NCBI GenBank assembly: GCA_947589745.1
Contig: CANQCS010000007.1
Span: 1 to 64,000 of the forward strand
Origin: an uncultured Oscillospiraceae bacterium
GTDB lineage: Bacteria > Bacillota > Clostridia > Oscillospirales > Oscillospiraceae
DNA: 64,000 bases
Direction of reading: 5' to 3'
This document shows, piece by piece, positions 45,258 through 54,489 of this stretch (position 1 is its first letter; the number at the start of each line of letters is the position of its first letter). The notes below the pieces were generated by a model, which did no database searches, was not told the origin of the DNA, and was given only the letters and a program-made list of their open reading frames with translations. Both the position numbers and the translations under genes were made by a program.

Positions 45258-45292
45258 AAAAACCCCGGCGCGGAGATACCGCGCCGGGGAAG
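45258..45292 (-). terminator. Terminator of the 45-aa gene
   Basis: Stem CCCCGGCGCGG / CCGCGCCGGGG with a TATCT loop; on the minus strand TTTTTCTCCC follows. Confidence 0.82.
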
Positions 45293-45302
45293 GGGATGCC
45301 GG

Positions 45303-45440
45303 TCACTTGTCCTCCGTCTTCTCCTCCTGCTCTCTCTTCTCTGTCAGGACGGCGATGGCGTAGTCCAGCGCGGGCAGGGCGCTGGCGGTGCAGTAGTTCT
45401 TGATGTTCTGGAGCTCTCGGATGGCCTCCTGGGCGGTCAT
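45303..45440 (-). CDS. Small hypothetical protein (45 aa)
   Basis: Reads MTAQEAIRELQNIKNYCTA, then SALPALDYAIAVLTEKRE and a charged tail. Amphipathic-helix periodicity is clear. GGAGAGG lies at suitable distance before the ATG at 45440, and a strong hairpin terminator follows the stop. Similar short proteins with an I..L..IK.YC....L.A.D.AI..L pattern occur in Firmicute prophage and accessory regions, without known function. It lies within the dpaA element, upstream of the lysine riboswitch unit. Confidence 0.65.
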   Translation of the reverse strand: MTAQEAIRELQNIKNYCTASALPALDYAIAVLTEKREQEEKTEDK

Positions 45441-45673
45441 AGCGGTCCTCTCCTTTCTTCTTCTCCGGCGGTGGTAATTTTATGGTGGGGTGGTCTGTAA
45501 GTCCAGTATACCACATTTCCCCGCCCGCCGCAAGCTTGTTTTTGCAATACGCTTCATTCGGAATTCTTTGCCGTTCCCCGCAGGCTGAAAATGACTTCCT
45601 TTTTCCGGGAAGGTGTGGTATCATCGTTCCATCAATCTGACTCCGGCGGAAGCCCGCCGGGAAGGGAGCCTGT

Positions 45674-48577
45674 ATGAAAGAACTGTTGACGCGGTTCCCC
45701 GTGCTGGAGAACGGGGCCCTTGCCCAGCTGCTGGCGGAGGACGCCGCCTGGGAGGGGGTAAAGCGCATCTGCGCCCAGGTGCGGGAGGACCTGGAACTGG
45801 TGACGGGGCGGCGCTGCGCCCTTCGGACCGGGGCGGAGGACTGCGCTGGGCCCACCCTGGTCCTGGCCGCTACGGCGGGCCGGAGCCCGCTGCTGGAGAA
45901 GCTGGAGGCGGCGGGGCTGGTGTCCCTGGCGGACGTGGCGGGGAAGCGGGAGGTGTGGCTGACCCAGGTGCTGGACCGGCCCCTGCCGGAGCTGGGGGCG
46001 GAGCGGGTGCTGCTCATCGCGGGCAGCGACAAGCGGGGCACCATCTACGGCCTGCTGCACCTCTCGGAGCTCTGCGGCGTCTCGCCCCTGGTGTACTGGG
46101 GGGACGTGACGCCCCTGCGGCGGGAGACGGTGGTGCTGGACCTGCCGGTCCGGGAGGTGACAAAGGAGCCGTCGGTGCGCTACCGGGGGTTCTTCATCAA
46201 CGACGAGTGGCCCGCCTTCGGCAACTGGTGCCTGGACAGGTTCGGCGGCGTCAACGCCAAAGCCTACGAGCAGATCTTCCTCCTGCTGCTGCGGCTGCGG
46301 GGCAACTACCTGTGGCCCGCCATGTGGCGGACCGTGTTCTCTGAGGAGGGCCCCGGTCTGGAGGCCGCCCGGCTGGCGGACCTGTACGGCGTGGTCATGG
46401 GCACCTCCCACCACGAGCCCCTGTGCAGGGCGGGGGAAGAGTGGAAGCGGGTCTGGCGGGACTACGGCACGGACCCGGCCTGGAGCTTTGTCACCAACAG
46501 CCAGGCCATCACCGCCTTCTGGGCCGGCGGCCTGGAGCGGAACAAGGGATTTGAGAACGTATACACCATCGGGATGCGGGGGGAGGACGACTCCAAGCTC
46601 CTCAGCGAGGACGCCACCATGGCCGACAACGTGGGCGTGCTGAAGAAGGCGGTCCTGGCCCAGCATGAGCTGCTCCGCACCCACGTGGACCCGGAGCTGG
46701 AGCGGGTGCCCCGGATGCTGGCCATCTACAAGGAGGTGGAGGAGTTCTACTACGGCGACGAGACCTGCCCCGGCCTCCGGGACTGGGAGGAGCTGGAGGA
46801 CGTGATCTTCCTCCTCAGCGACGACAACTTCGGCAACACCCGCACCCTGCCGGACCCCGCCGCCCCGCCTCACCCAGGCGGCTACGGCATGTACTACCAC
46901 TTCGACTACCACGGCGGGCCCATCAGCTACGAGTGGCTGAACGGCAACCCCCTGGCCAAGGTCTGGGAGCAGATGACCCAGGCCTGGGACCACGGCGTCC
47001 GGGAGATGTGGATCGTCAACGTGGGGGACCTGAAGGGAGCGGAGTTCCCATTGAGCTATTTCCTGGCCCTGGCCTACGACTTCGACGCCTGGGGCAGCGC
47101 CGCCCCAGGCCGAACGGGAGCGTTCACCCGGCGGTGGACGGCCCAGCAGTTCGGCCTCACCGGGGAGGCCAACGGGCGGGCGGCGGCCCTCATGACCGGC
47201 TGGAGCCGCCTGAACGCCCTCCGGCGGCCCGAGGCCCTGGACCCGGAGGTGTACCACCCCATCCACTGGCGGGAGGGGGAGCGGGTCTGGCAAACGGCCC
47301 AAGACCTGGCGGAGCTGGCGGAGGCCCTGGGCCGGGAGGTCCGGCCGGAGCGGCGGACCTCCTACTGGGGCATGGCGGGTTATCCCGCCCTGCTCACCGC
47401 CAACCTGGTCCAGCTCCACGTGGAGGCGGGGTGGAACCACGCCCTGGCCCGCCGTGGCGCCGTGGCCGCCAACGGCCTCGGTGCCAGCGTGAAGGAACGC
47501 ATCCGCCGGGACCGGGAGCTGGTGGAGGCGTACCACGCCCTGGCCGGGGGCAAGTGGGACCACATACTGGCATCCATCCACATGGACTTCCGCACCTGGG
47601 ACGGCCACGACTGGGGCTACCCCACGGTGTGGGAGGTGACGCCCATCCCAGGCCCCAAGTCCCTGGTCAGCGTCCGGGGCAGCGACACGTTCCACCTGGG
47701 GCAGCACTGGCAGGATAAGGGCCCGCTGGTCTGTGACGACTTCCTGCACCCGGGCGTGGACGAGGCCGTGCTGGACATCGACTGCCGGGGCAGCGAGGAC
47801 TTCACCTATCAGGTGTCCTCCGACCGGGACTGGCTGACCTGTTCCCCCGCCGAGGAGAGGGTGTCCGCCCGGGAGAGCGGCCGGGCCGGCGTGGTCCTGG
47901 CCTGCCGCCGGGACCGGCTCCCTGTCGGGGACACGGCCACCGTCCGTGTGGAGATCGCCTTCGCCGGCGGCCAGCGCACCCGCTCGGTGGTGGAGGTGTT
48001 GGCCGATGTGCCGCCGGAGGACCTGCCCGCCGGGGTGTTCCTGGAGCGGCGGGGCTATGTGGCCATGGACGCGGCCCACTACCTGGACAAGCGGGACGCG
48101 CCGGAGGGCGGCTTCGCGGTCATCCCGGACCTGGGCCGCGCCGGGGACGGGGTAAAGGCGCTCCCCGCCGCCGTGGACTGGACCCAATCGGCGGAGCCGC
48201 CGTATCTGCACTACGCATTCCTGGCGGAGGGGGAGGGGACGTACACCTTGGCGCTCCGCCTGCTGGCCCGGAACCCCGCCCGGCGGGGCGGGCGCATGGC
48301 CTTCGCCGTGGCCCTGAACGGGGAGGCGCGGCGGACGGTGTACGCCGTGTCCGGCGCCTACCGCGTGGGCGACGGCGGCGAGGAGTGGGGCAGGGACGTG
48401 CTGCGGAATGAGCACACCGTCCTCTGTCCCGTCCAGGTCCGGCGGGGCCGCAACGACCTCTGCATCTGCGCCGGGGAGCCGGGGGTGGTCCTGGAGCGGA
48501 TCGAGCTGTACCCGGCGGACCGGCCCCTGGCGGAATCCTACATGGGCCCGCCGGAGAGCTGGCGGGGAAAAACTTAA
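45674..48577 (+). CDS. Glycoside hydrolase family 115 (alpha-glucuronidase-like)
   Basis: Large enzyme of 967 aa. The N-terminal domain (ERVLLIAGSDKRGTIYGLLH) and the TIM-barrel start RYRGFFINDEWPAFGNW, then AYEQIFLLLLRLRGNYLWPAMW and GVVMGTSHHEP, are hallmark GH115 segments. Family members remove (4-O-methyl-)glucuronic acid from xylan side chains. No signal peptide is seen, so it would act on imported oligosaccharides. C-terminal beta-sandwich regions complete the usual length. The ATG at 45674 follows GGAAGGGAG. No other xylan genes are adjacent. Inside the dpaA element. Confidence 0.9.
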   Translation: MKELLTRFPVLENGALAQLLAEDAAWEGVKRICAQVREDLELVTGRRCALRTGAEDCAGPTLVLAATAGRSPLLEKLEAAGLVSLADVAGKREVWLTQVLDRPLPELGAERVLLIAGSDKRGTIYGLLHLSELCGVSPLVYWGDVTPLRRETVVLDLPVREVTKEPSVRYRGFFINDEWPAFGNWCLDRFGGVNAKAYEQIFLLLLRLRGNYLWPAMWRTVFSEEGPGLEAARLADLYGVVMGTSHHEPLCRAGEEWKRVWRDYGTDPAWSFVTNSQAITAFWAGGLERNKGFENVYTIGMRGEDDSKLLSEDATMADNVGVLKKAVLAQHELLRTHVDPELERVPRMLAIYKEVEEFYYGDETCPGLRDWEELEDVIFLLSDDNFGNTRTLPDPAAPPHPGGYGMYYHFDYHGGPISYEWLNGNPLAKVWEQMTQAWDHGVREMWIVNVGDLKGAEFPLSYFLALAYDFDAWGSAAPGRTGAFTRRWTAQQFGLTGEANGRAAALMTGWSRLNALRRPEALDPEVYHPIHWREGERVWQTAQDLAELAEALGREVRPERRTSYWGMAGYPALLTANLVQLHVEAGWNHALARRGAVAANGLGASVKERIRRDRELVEAYHALAGGKWDHILASIHMDFRTWDGHDWGYPTVWEVTPIPGPKSLVSVRGSDTFHLGQHWQDKGPLVCDDFLHPGVDEAVLDIDCRGSEDFTYQVSSDRDWLTCSPAEERVSARESGRAGVVLACRRDRLPVGDTATVRVEIAFAGGQRTRSVVEVLADVPPEDLPAGVFLERRGYVAMDAAHYLDKRDAPEGGFAVIPDLGRAGDGVKALPAAVDWTQSAEPPYLHYAFLAEGEGTYTLALRLLARNPARRGGRMAFAVALNGEARRTVYAVSGAYRVGDGGEEWGRDVLRNEHTVLCPVQVRRGRNDLCICAGEPGVVLERIELYPADRPLAESYMGPPESWRGKT

Positions 48578-48610
48578 GGATTCCTTAAACCAATCTTAAA
48601 GTCCATGCTC

Positions 48611-48639
48611 TTTACGAACCGGCGGAACTGTGGTAGAAT
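48611..48639 (+). promoter_or_regulatory. Promoter upstream of the phospholipid operon
   Basis: TTTACG at 48611-48616 and TAGAAT at 48634-48639 with a 17-base spacer. It would start a leader of about 240 bases. Confidence 0.45.
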
Positions 48640-48652
48640 AACAATATCTTCC

Positions 48653-48737
48653 AGCGCTCTCCCACATCGCGCGGGAGAGCGGAACCCGGGAGACGGCCGC
48701 CAGCGGCCGTCTCCGCGTCACGGGAAACCGTGACGCG
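48653..48737 (+). other. Three-hairpin leader of the phospholipid operon
   Basis: Consecutive stems GCTCTCCC/GGGAGAGC, GAGACGGCCGC/GCGGCCGTCTC and GCGTCACGG/CCGTGACGC. They lie between the promoter and repeat C5, and there is no T tract after the last stem. It may be a structured leader RNA; it matches no riboswitch I recognise. Confidence 0.45.
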
Positions 48738-48756
48738 ATCCCCCTGTACCCAAGCG

Positions 48757-48868
48757 AATACTATTCCAGAAGTGAACTTCGTTACCGTGCGGAAAATGCA
48801 GGTATCGCAGCGCTTTGAGAGCGAAAGTAAAGTTCTTTTTGATTCTTTTTCTTTCAAGAAAAAGAATG
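48757..48868 (-). repeat. Dispersed repeat family C, copy 5
   Basis: Inverse-orientation copy: AATACTATTC, CTTCGTTACCGTGCGGAAAA, ATCGCAGCGCTTTGAGAGCG, AAAGTTCTTTTTGATTC and the hairpin ATTCTTTTTCTT/AAGAAAAAGAAT. Its right edge supplies the ATGAGGAG that holds the ribosome site of the PAP2 gene. Confidence 0.8.
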
Positions 48869-48880
48869 AGGAGCCTGTCC

Positions 48881-49555
48881 GTGAGAGAAAAACATCCATT
48901 TGATACGATACTCCCTGTCTATTCGCGCATACCGCTGGTGGCGCTGGTATGCGCGAATTTTTTGGCCTATTACGTGACCCGGCCCATCACCCGGCACCTG
49001 GTCCACTGGGAGCTGTCCCTGCCACTTGACGCCGCCATCCCATTCGTCCCGGCCTTTATCGCGGTGTACCTGCTGGCCTATCTCCAGTGGATCGTGGGCT
49101 ATGTCCTCGTGGCCAGAGACAGCCGGGGGCTGTGCTTCCGCATCCTCTCAGGCGGCGTGGCGGCCAAGCTCCTCTGCATGGCGGCGTTCCTGCTGCTGCC
49201 CACCACCATGGTCCGGGGGAACGTGTCCTCCGGCGGCCTGTGGAACGGCCTCACCGCCCTGGTCTACCGCCTGGACGCCCCGGACAACCTGTTCCCCTCC
49301 ATCCACTGCATGGAGAGCTGGCTCTGCTTCCGGGGCGCGCTGGAGCTGAAAAGGGTGGGGCGGTGGTACGTCTGGGCCAGCCTCGCCTTCACCCTTCTGG
49401 TGTTCGCCTCCGTGGTGCTGGTGAAGCAGCACGTGGCGGTGGATATCCTGGGCGGCGTCCTGGCGGCGGAGCTGGGGTTGGCCCTGGCCCGGCGGACCCA
49501 CGCCGCCGCCGCTCTGGAGCGGCTGGAGGCCCGCCTTTCCCGAAAAAAATCCTGA
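48881..49555 (+). CDS. PAP2 family phosphatase
   Basis: Membrane lipid-phosphatase-type protein of 224 aa with about six helices. The PAP2 motifs are FPSIHCMESW (PSxH) and SVVLVKQHVAVDILGG (SxxxxxHxxxD); the first KxxxxxxRP motif is not evident, as in inositolphosphoceramide-synthase-like members. It heads a run of four membrane-lipid genes, so it may dephosphorylate a lipid phosphate for or from that pathway. The GTG at 48881 is preferred, with GAGGAG eight bases upstream; ATG at 48866 is inside repeat C5. Confidence 0.82.
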   Translation: MREKHPFDTILPVYSRIPLVALVCANFLAYYVTRPITRHLVHWELSLPLDAAIPFVPAFIAVYLLAYLQWIVGYVLVARDSRGLCFRILSGGVAAKLLCMAAFLLLPTTMVRGNVSSGGLWNGLTALVYRLDAPDNLFPSIHCMESWLCFRGALELKRVGRWYVWASLAFTLLVFASVVLVKQHVAVDILGGVLAAELGLALARRTHAAAALERLEARLSRKKS

Positions 49556-49574
49556 CCCCGATTGGAGATTCCCT

Positions 49575-50627
49575 ATGGATCAAACCCCGCAGACCCCCAA
49601 GAGCAAGCTGCTCTGGTCCCTGCTCTTTCTGGCCATCGCCGCCGCCACCATCGGCGCGGTGGCGTCCCAGTCCGGCGCGCTGACCCTCCCGGCCTTTCTC
49701 TCCTACGTCTCCGGCCTCTCGGCCCCCTGGCTGGCGGCGGCGGGGGCGGGGATGCTGGGCTTCGTCCTCTTCGAGGGCGAGGCGGTACTCTCCGTGTGCC
49801 GGGCCTTCGGCTACCCCACCGGCCACCGGCGGGGGTTCCTCTACTCCGCCTCGGATATCTACTTCTCCGCCATCACCCCCTCCGCCACCGGCGGACAGCC
49901 CGCCTGCGCCTACTTCATGGTGAAGGACGGCATCCCGGTGTCCGTGGCCGCCGTGGCCCTGCTGGTGAACCTGACCATGTACACCGCCGCCATCCTGGCC
50001 CTGGGGCTGGGGACGCTGGTGCTCCAGCCGGGGATCTTCCTGTCCTTCGGACCCCTGTCCCGGCTGCTCATCGGCCTGGGCTTCGCCGCCCAGATCGCCC
50101 TGGCGGCTGTGTTCCTGCTGCTCCTCACCAGGGGCGCGGTGCTCCACGCCATCTGCGCCAAGTGCCTTCACCTTCTCTGCCGCCTCCGCCTCCTGAAGCG
50201 GGAGGAGCAGAAGCAGCAGCGCCTGGCGGAGCACATGGCGGAGTACGCCCGGTACGCCGGGATGATCGGCGGCCACCGGGGGATGCTGCTCCGGGCGTTC
50301 CTCTGCAACCTGCTCCAGCGGGCCTCGGTGATCTCGGTGTCCCTCTGCGTGTTCCTGGCGGGGGGCGGCGCGGCAAGGGACGCGGTGCGGGTCTGGGCCG
50401 TGCAGTGCTGTACGGTCATCGGCTCCAACACGGTCCCCATCCCCGGCGCCATGGGGGTGTCCGACTACCTGATGCTGGACGGCTTCGGCAGCCTCATGTC
50501 CCCGGAGCGGGTGGTGAACTTTGAGCTGCTGAACCGCTCGGTTTCCTTCTACACCTGTGTGCTCCTGTGCGGAGCCGTGACACTGGCGGGCTGGCTGCGC
50601 CGCAGAAAGAGGGGAGGTATCGCATGA
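49575..50627 (+). CDS. Lysylphosphatidylglycerol synthase TM region / UPF0104 family flippase-like protein
   Basis: Polytopic membrane protein of 350 aa, about eight helices, of the UPF0104 (YbhN/MprF-like flippase domain) family. Marks are SDIYFSAITPSATGGQPACAYFM, the conserved SPxxxGG-type P-S-A-T-G-G motif, and SNTVPIPGAMGVSDYLML. It lacks the soluble aminoacyl-transfer domain. It is probably a lipid translocase partner for the phospholipid genes that follow. The ATG at 49575 lies 20 bases after the PAP2 gene, and its stop overlaps the pssA start. Confidence 0.87.
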   Translation: MDQTPQTPKSKLLWSLLFLAIAAATIGAVASQSGALTLPAFLSYVSGLSAPWLAAAGAGMLGFVLFEGEAVLSVCRAFGYPTGHRRGFLYSASDIYFSAITPSATGGQPACAYFMVKDGIPVSVAAVALLVNLTMYTAAILALGLGTLVLQPGIFLSFGPLSRLLIGLGFAAQIALAAVFLLLLTRGAVLHAICAKCLHLLCRLRLLKREEQKQQRLAEHMAEYARYAGMIGGHRGMLLRAFLCNLLQRASVISVSLCVFLAGGGAARDAVRVWAVQCCTVIGSNTVPIPGAMGVSDYLMLDGFGSLMSPERVVNFELLNRSVSFYTCVLLCGAVTLAGWLRRRKRGGIA

Positions 50628-51316
50628 TCGGCATCTACGACTATACCGTGATCCTGACCTACCTGTCCCTGGCCTCGGCGGGGTTCGGCATCCTGGTGGC
50701 CCTCAGCGGCCAGGGCCACCCCTATTTCGGCACCTTCTTTCTCCTGTTCTCCGGCCTCTGCGACGCCTTCGACGGCAGGGTGGCCCGGACCAAGAAGGAC
50801 CGGACGCCGGAGGCCCAGGCCTTCGGCGTGCAGATCGACTCCCTGTCGGACCTGGTGGCCTTCGGGGTGCTGCCGGCGGCCATCGGCCTTGCCATGCTCC
50901 ACCGCTCGCCGCTGATGGACCTGGCGGGGGAGCGGCTGGGCCACCCTTGCCGGAAGGCCATCGAGTTCGCCCTGGCGGGGGTGCTGATCCTGTACATCCT
51001 GGCGGCCCTGATCCGATTGGCCTGGTTCAACGTCACCGAGGAGCAGCGCCAGCGCACCGAAGGCGGGGCCATGACCTACTACACCGGCCTGCCGGTGACG
51101 GCCACGGCGCTGATCTTCCCCTGCATCCTGCTGGTGCAGTACATCACCCCCAACGACGTGACGCCCATGTACTTCGCCACAGCGGTCTTTGTGGGCCTGG
51201 CGTTCCTGCTGCCCTTCCGGGTCAAAAAGCCGGGGCTCCGGGGCGTCCTCATCATGGTGGGCATCGGCGCGGTGGAGTTCCTGCTGATGCTGGTGGGGAA
51301 GCTGCTGCGATGCTGA
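50624..51316 (+). CDS. pssA: CDP-diacylglycerol--serine O-phosphatidyltransferase PssA
   Basis: Integral membrane CDP-alcohol phosphotransferase of 230 aa making phosphatidylserine. The catalytic motif D-x-x-D-G-x-x-A-R ... G-x-x-x-D-x-x-x-D is complete: DAFDGRVART then FGVQIDSLSD. The remaining sequence is hydrophobic helices. It overlaps the flippase-like gene by four bases and psd by seven, giving a coupled PE-synthesis unit. GGGGAGG precedes the ATG at 50624. It lies inside the dpaA element. Confidence 0.93.
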   Translation: MIGIYDYTVILTYLSLASAGFGILVALSGQGHPYFGTFFLLFSGLCDAFDGRVARTKKDRTPEAQAFGVQIDSLSDLVAFGVLPAAIGLAMLHRSPLMDLAGERLGHPCRKAIEFALAGVLILYILAALIRLAWFNVTEEQRQRTEGGAMTYYTGLPVTATALIFPCILLVQYITPNDVTPMYFATAVFVGLAFLLPFRVKKPGLRGVLIMVGIGAVEFLLMLVGKLLRC

Positions 51317-52170
51317 CGAGAAACCATCAGGAGAGCGCCGCGCTGCGCTTCCTCTACCATACGGCCCCCGGCCGGTTGCTGCTGAGACCGCTGTGCAGCC
51401 GGGGCCTGTCCCGCCTGTGCGGGCGGTTCCTGGACGCCAAGGCCTCCCGCCTCCTGGTGGGTCCCTTTGTCCGCCGCCACAACATCGACCTGAGCGAGTA
51501 CCAACAGCGGGAGTTCAAGAGCTTCAACGACTTCTTCACCCGGGAGATCAGGCCGGAGCTCCGCCCCATCGACCGGGACCCGTCGGCCCTCGTCGCCCCC
51601 TGTGACGGCCTGCTGCGGGTGTATCCCATCCGGGACGGGACGCTCATCCCTGTGAAGCAGAGCGCCTATACAGTCTCGTCGCTGCTGGGCGGGGACAGCC
51701 TGGCGGACCGCTACCGGGGCGGGCTGTGCCTGGTGTTCCGTCTCTGCGTGGACCACTACCACCGCTACTGCTGGCCGGACGGCGGCACCAGGGGGGAGAG
51801 CACCTTTCTGCCCGGCGTGCTCCACACGGTGCGGCCCATCGCCCTGGAGCGGTACCCGGTGTTCGTACAGAACTGCCGGGAGTACACCCCCCTGGCCACG
51901 GACCACTTTGGTACCGTCACCCAGGTGGAGGTAGGGGCCATGCTGGTGGGAAAGATATGGAACCGTCCCGGTTCCGGCCGGGTGGAGCGGGGAGAGGAGA
52001 AAGGCATGTTCCTTTACGGCGGCAGCACCATAGCCCTCCTCGTGGAGGAGGGCAGGCTGGAATTATCGGCGGACATTGCCGCCGCCCAGGGGGAGGAAGT
52101 CCCGGTGAAAATGGGACAGCGGCTGGGGTGCGCAGGGGAGGGGCCTCCGGCCCCTAGCCAGTCCGGGTAG
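51310..52170 (+). CDS. psd: Phosphatidylserine decarboxylase proenzyme
   Basis: Pyruvoyl-dependent decarboxylase of 286 aa that turns phosphatidylserine into phosphatidylethanolamine. Family segments are FKSFNDFFTREI, APCDGLLRVYPI, RLCVDHYHRYCWPDGG (active-site His region) and VGAMLVGKI. The self-cleavage site is GGST in YGGSTIALLVEEG, whose Ser becomes the pyruvoyl group. The natural end is probably near VPVKMGQRLG; the last dozen residues (GEGPPAPSQSG) and the stop come from the edge palindromes of repeat A8. It overlaps pssA by seven bases. Confidence 0.94.
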   Translation: MLTRNHQESAALRFLYHTAPGRLLLRPLCSRGLSRLCGRFLDAKASRLLVGPFVRRHNIDLSEYQQREFKSFNDFFTREIRPELRPIDRDPSALVAPCDGLLRVYPIRDGTLIPVKQSAYTVSSLLGGDSLADRYRGGLCLVFRLCVDHYHRYCWPDGGTRGESTFLPGVLHTVRPIALERYPVFVQNCREYTPLATDHFGTVTQVEVGAMLVGKIWNRPGSGRVERGEEKGMFLYGGSTIALLVEEGRLELSADIAAAQGEEVPVKMGQRLGCAGEGPPAPSQSG

Positions 52171-52777
52171 GGACCTGCCGGTCCCTGCTGACCCTGGGTT
52201 ACTTTTTGTGCAAACAAAAAGTAACCAAAAAATTGCTCAAGGGGGCTTTGGCCCCCTTGAGAATCCCCTCCGTGTGGGAAGGACGTTTGCGATAGTTTTC
52301 CGTAGGAAGGACCCAGAGAAAGCATTCATCGGGAGTGCTTTCTCTGGGTCCCTATTCTTACTGCTGGTTGCTCCGTTCCACTACGCAATTGATGGCGCGG
52401 TTCTATTTGGGCCGTAGACGGGAATCTGTCCTATGCGTAGTGGAACGGAGCAGGACGCAGTCGGACAACATAAAAACGACCAGCGCACCCAATGTTTCGG
52501 TTTCGCCGCCCAAAGCGGCGAAACTTGCGCCGCAGCAGGATCTCCTTGGGGACATACTCCCCACAGCCGCTTCGCCCCATACACGGGACCCAGCTCGGTT
52601 TAGACCAGACCAACCACAGGGCGAGCGCAAAACTAAATAAATAATAAGGAAAGATTCTCAAGAAAACCATTCCTGGTTTTCTTGAGTGCACTTTTGGTTA
52701 CTTTTCCTGCAAGGGAAAAGTAACCCCAGGGAGCACCCATCGGGGGTGCCTATCAATCCCGGTGGGGGCGGAGCCCC
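52140..52777 (+). repeat. Dispersed repeat family A, copy 8
   Basis: Complete copy, head left. Its start overlaps the psd 3' end. Head hairpin about 52195-52228, CTCAAGGGGGC/GCCCCCTTGAG, CCCAGAGAAAGCATTCATCGG and its partial inverse, and core units near 52369 and 52434. Then the stem TTTCGCCGC/GCGGCGAAA, TCTCCTTGGGGACATACTCC, CTCAAGAAAACC/GGTTTTCTTGAG and the tail hairpin to about 52727. A GGGGGCGGAGCCCCC hairpin closes it. Confidence 0.87.
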
Positions 52778-52778
52778 C

Positions 52779-54272
52779 TCACAGCCCGTACAGCGCAGAA
52801 TACTTCTCTACGAGGTAATCCGCATAGACGGACTGATCGAACGCCCCGCAGGCGTTCTCCACAAGGTCTGCGGGCTCCAGGAGCCCGCCGTACCTTTGAA
52901 CCTTTTCCCGCAGCCAGGCGGTGACCCCGCTGAGGTCGCCCCGTCCGACGGAGCCCCACACGTCCATGTCCGCCTCCATGTTCCGCAGCATCTGAGCGCC
53001 GTAGGCGCTCCCCAGGGCGTAGGACGGGAAATACCCGAAGGACCCGCCGGACCAGTGGGAGTCCTGGAGACAGCCCCGACGGTCGTCGGGCACGTCTACC
53101 CCCAGATACTCCTTGTACAGCCGGTTCCAGGTTTCAGGCACGTCCTTCACCGCCAGGGTCCCGCCGATGAGCTGCTTCTCGATCTCGTATCGGACCATGA
53201 TGTGCAGCGGATAGGTCAGCTCGTCCGCCTCCGTACGGATGAGGGACGGCTGGGCCTTGTTCACCGCCCGATAGAACTGCTCCGCCGTCACGTTCTTCAA
53301 CTGCTCCGGGAACAGCTCCCGCAGCTTGGGGAACACCGCCTCCACAAAGGGCAGGGACCGGCCGATATAGTTCTCATAGAACCGGGACTGGCTCTCGCAG
53401 ACGCCCATGGACGCCCCGGTCAGACAGGTGTACTGGAGCTCGTCGCTGACACCCAGAGCGTGGCGGGCGTGGCCGCCCTCGTGGATCACCGAGTACATGG
53501 AGAAGCTCAGGTTGTGCTCATCGTAGTTGGTGGTGATGCGCACGTCCTTGTTGTTGAAGTCCAGAGTGAAGGGGTGCTCCGTCTCCCCGATGCCGCAGTG
53601 GGCCCGGTCCAGGCCCATGACCTCCATCAGATAGTCAGACAGCTTCTTCTGCCCCTCGATGGGGTAGCACTGGTGCAGAAAACTGTCGTCCGGCTGCTCC
53701 TTCTCCCCGATGGCCCGGATGACGGGCACGATGCGCTCCCGCAGGGCGGCGAAGAATTTGTCCAGATACGCCATGTCCGTGCCCCGCTCGTACTCGTTCA
53801 GCAGGGCGTCGTAGGGGGCCTTGGTGCTGTCGTAGTACCCGGCGAATTTTTGATTGAACGCCACCAGCTTCTCCAGCACCGGCTGGAACAGGGAGAAGTC
53901 GCTGCGCTCCTTGGCACGGTGCCACACGTCGCTGGCCTCGTTGGTCAGCATCGTGTAGGCCATATACTCCTCCGCCGGGATGCGGCGGAGCTGGTCGTAG
54001 CTGCGCTTCAGCTCCTCCGCCTGGCGGCGCTGGGAGAGGGGGAGCTCCTCTTTCCGCTCCGCCAGGAAGTCCAGAAGCTTTCCTACCTCCTCGTTGGCAA
54101 AGAGCTTGTGCTGCTCTCCGGCCAGAATGCCCAGGGCCACGCCCCGGCCTTCGGCGGTGTCCCTGGGGGCCACGGTGACGCTGTCCAGAAACAGCGCCGA
54201 CGAGGCGGCGTTGTAGGCGTACTGCTTGCGCTGCAATTCACTGAGCCGTGCCAGTGCTTCCTGTAATTCCAT
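52779..54272 (-). CDS. M32 family metallocarboxypeptidase (carboxypeptidase Taq)
   Basis: Zinc carboxypeptidase of 497 aa, normal length for M32. The zinc site reads SVIHEGGHARHALG (HExxH with Gly-Gly inside), followed by the downstream Glu in TGASMGVCESQSRFYEN. DVRITTNYDEHNLSFSMY precedes it and the conserved GSFGYFPSYALGSAYGAQM block is intact. It likely trims C-terminal residues from peptides in the cytosol. The ATG at 54272 has AGGAGG about 10 bases upstream. Divergent from the next membrane-protein gene. Inside the dpaA element. Confidence 0.94.
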   Translation of the reverse strand: MELQEALARLSELQRKQYAYNAASSALFLDSVTVAPRDTAEGRGVALGILAGEQHKLFANEEVGKLLDFLAERKEELPLSQRRQAEELKRSYDQLRRIPAEEYMAYTMLTNEASDVWHRAKERSDFSLFQPVLEKLVAFNQKFAGYYDSTKAPYDALLNEYERGTDMAYLDKFFAALRERIVPVIRAIGEKEQPDDSFLHQCYPIEGQKKLSDYLMEVMGLDRAHCGIGETEHPFTLDFNNKDVRITTNYDEHNLSFSMYSVIHEGGHARHALGVSDELQYTCLTGASMGVCESQSRFYENYIGRSLPFVEAVFPKLRELFPEQLKNVTAEQFYRAVNKAQPSLIRTEADELTYPLHIMVRYEIEKQLIGGTLAVKDVPETWNRLYKEYLGVDVPDDRRGCLQDSHWSGGSFGYFPSYALGSAYGAQMLRNMEADMDVWGSVGRGDLSGVTAWLREKVQRYGGLLEPADLVENACGAFDQSVYADYLVEKYSALYGL

Positions 54273-54384
54273 ATCGGTGTCCTCCTGTGTCGTTTTTCCG
54301 AATCTTGCATGGAGCGGAACCGTCGTACCGCGTCTTGCCTCTATTTTACAGGATGCCGCCGCCGGATGCAAGGACTTTCGTTTC

Positions 54385-54413
54385 TTGCAATGGGCGGGAG
54401 GATGTGGTATCAT
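54385..54413 (+). promoter_or_regulatory. Promoter of the membrane-protein gene
   Basis: TTGCAA at 54385-54390 and TATCAT at 54408-54413 with a 17-base spacer. Confidence 0.55.
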
Positions 54414-54489
54414 AAGAAAAAGCGGAGGCGGACCGGCCGTCCGTCCTCCGCTCCATCTGCTCCACTCTTGCTCTAAATGGGAGAATCCT

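Noticed and set aside
45632..48415. Very long open frame antisense to the GH115 gene
   Set aside because: It is a shadow of high-GC codon bias; no ribosome site and no recognisable domains, whereas the plus-strand protein is clear GH115.
52686..54266. Long plus-strand frame opposite the M32 carboxypeptidase
   Set aside because: Composition is that of an antisense shadow (His/Val/Gln-rich) and the minus-strand gene has an intact zinc site.
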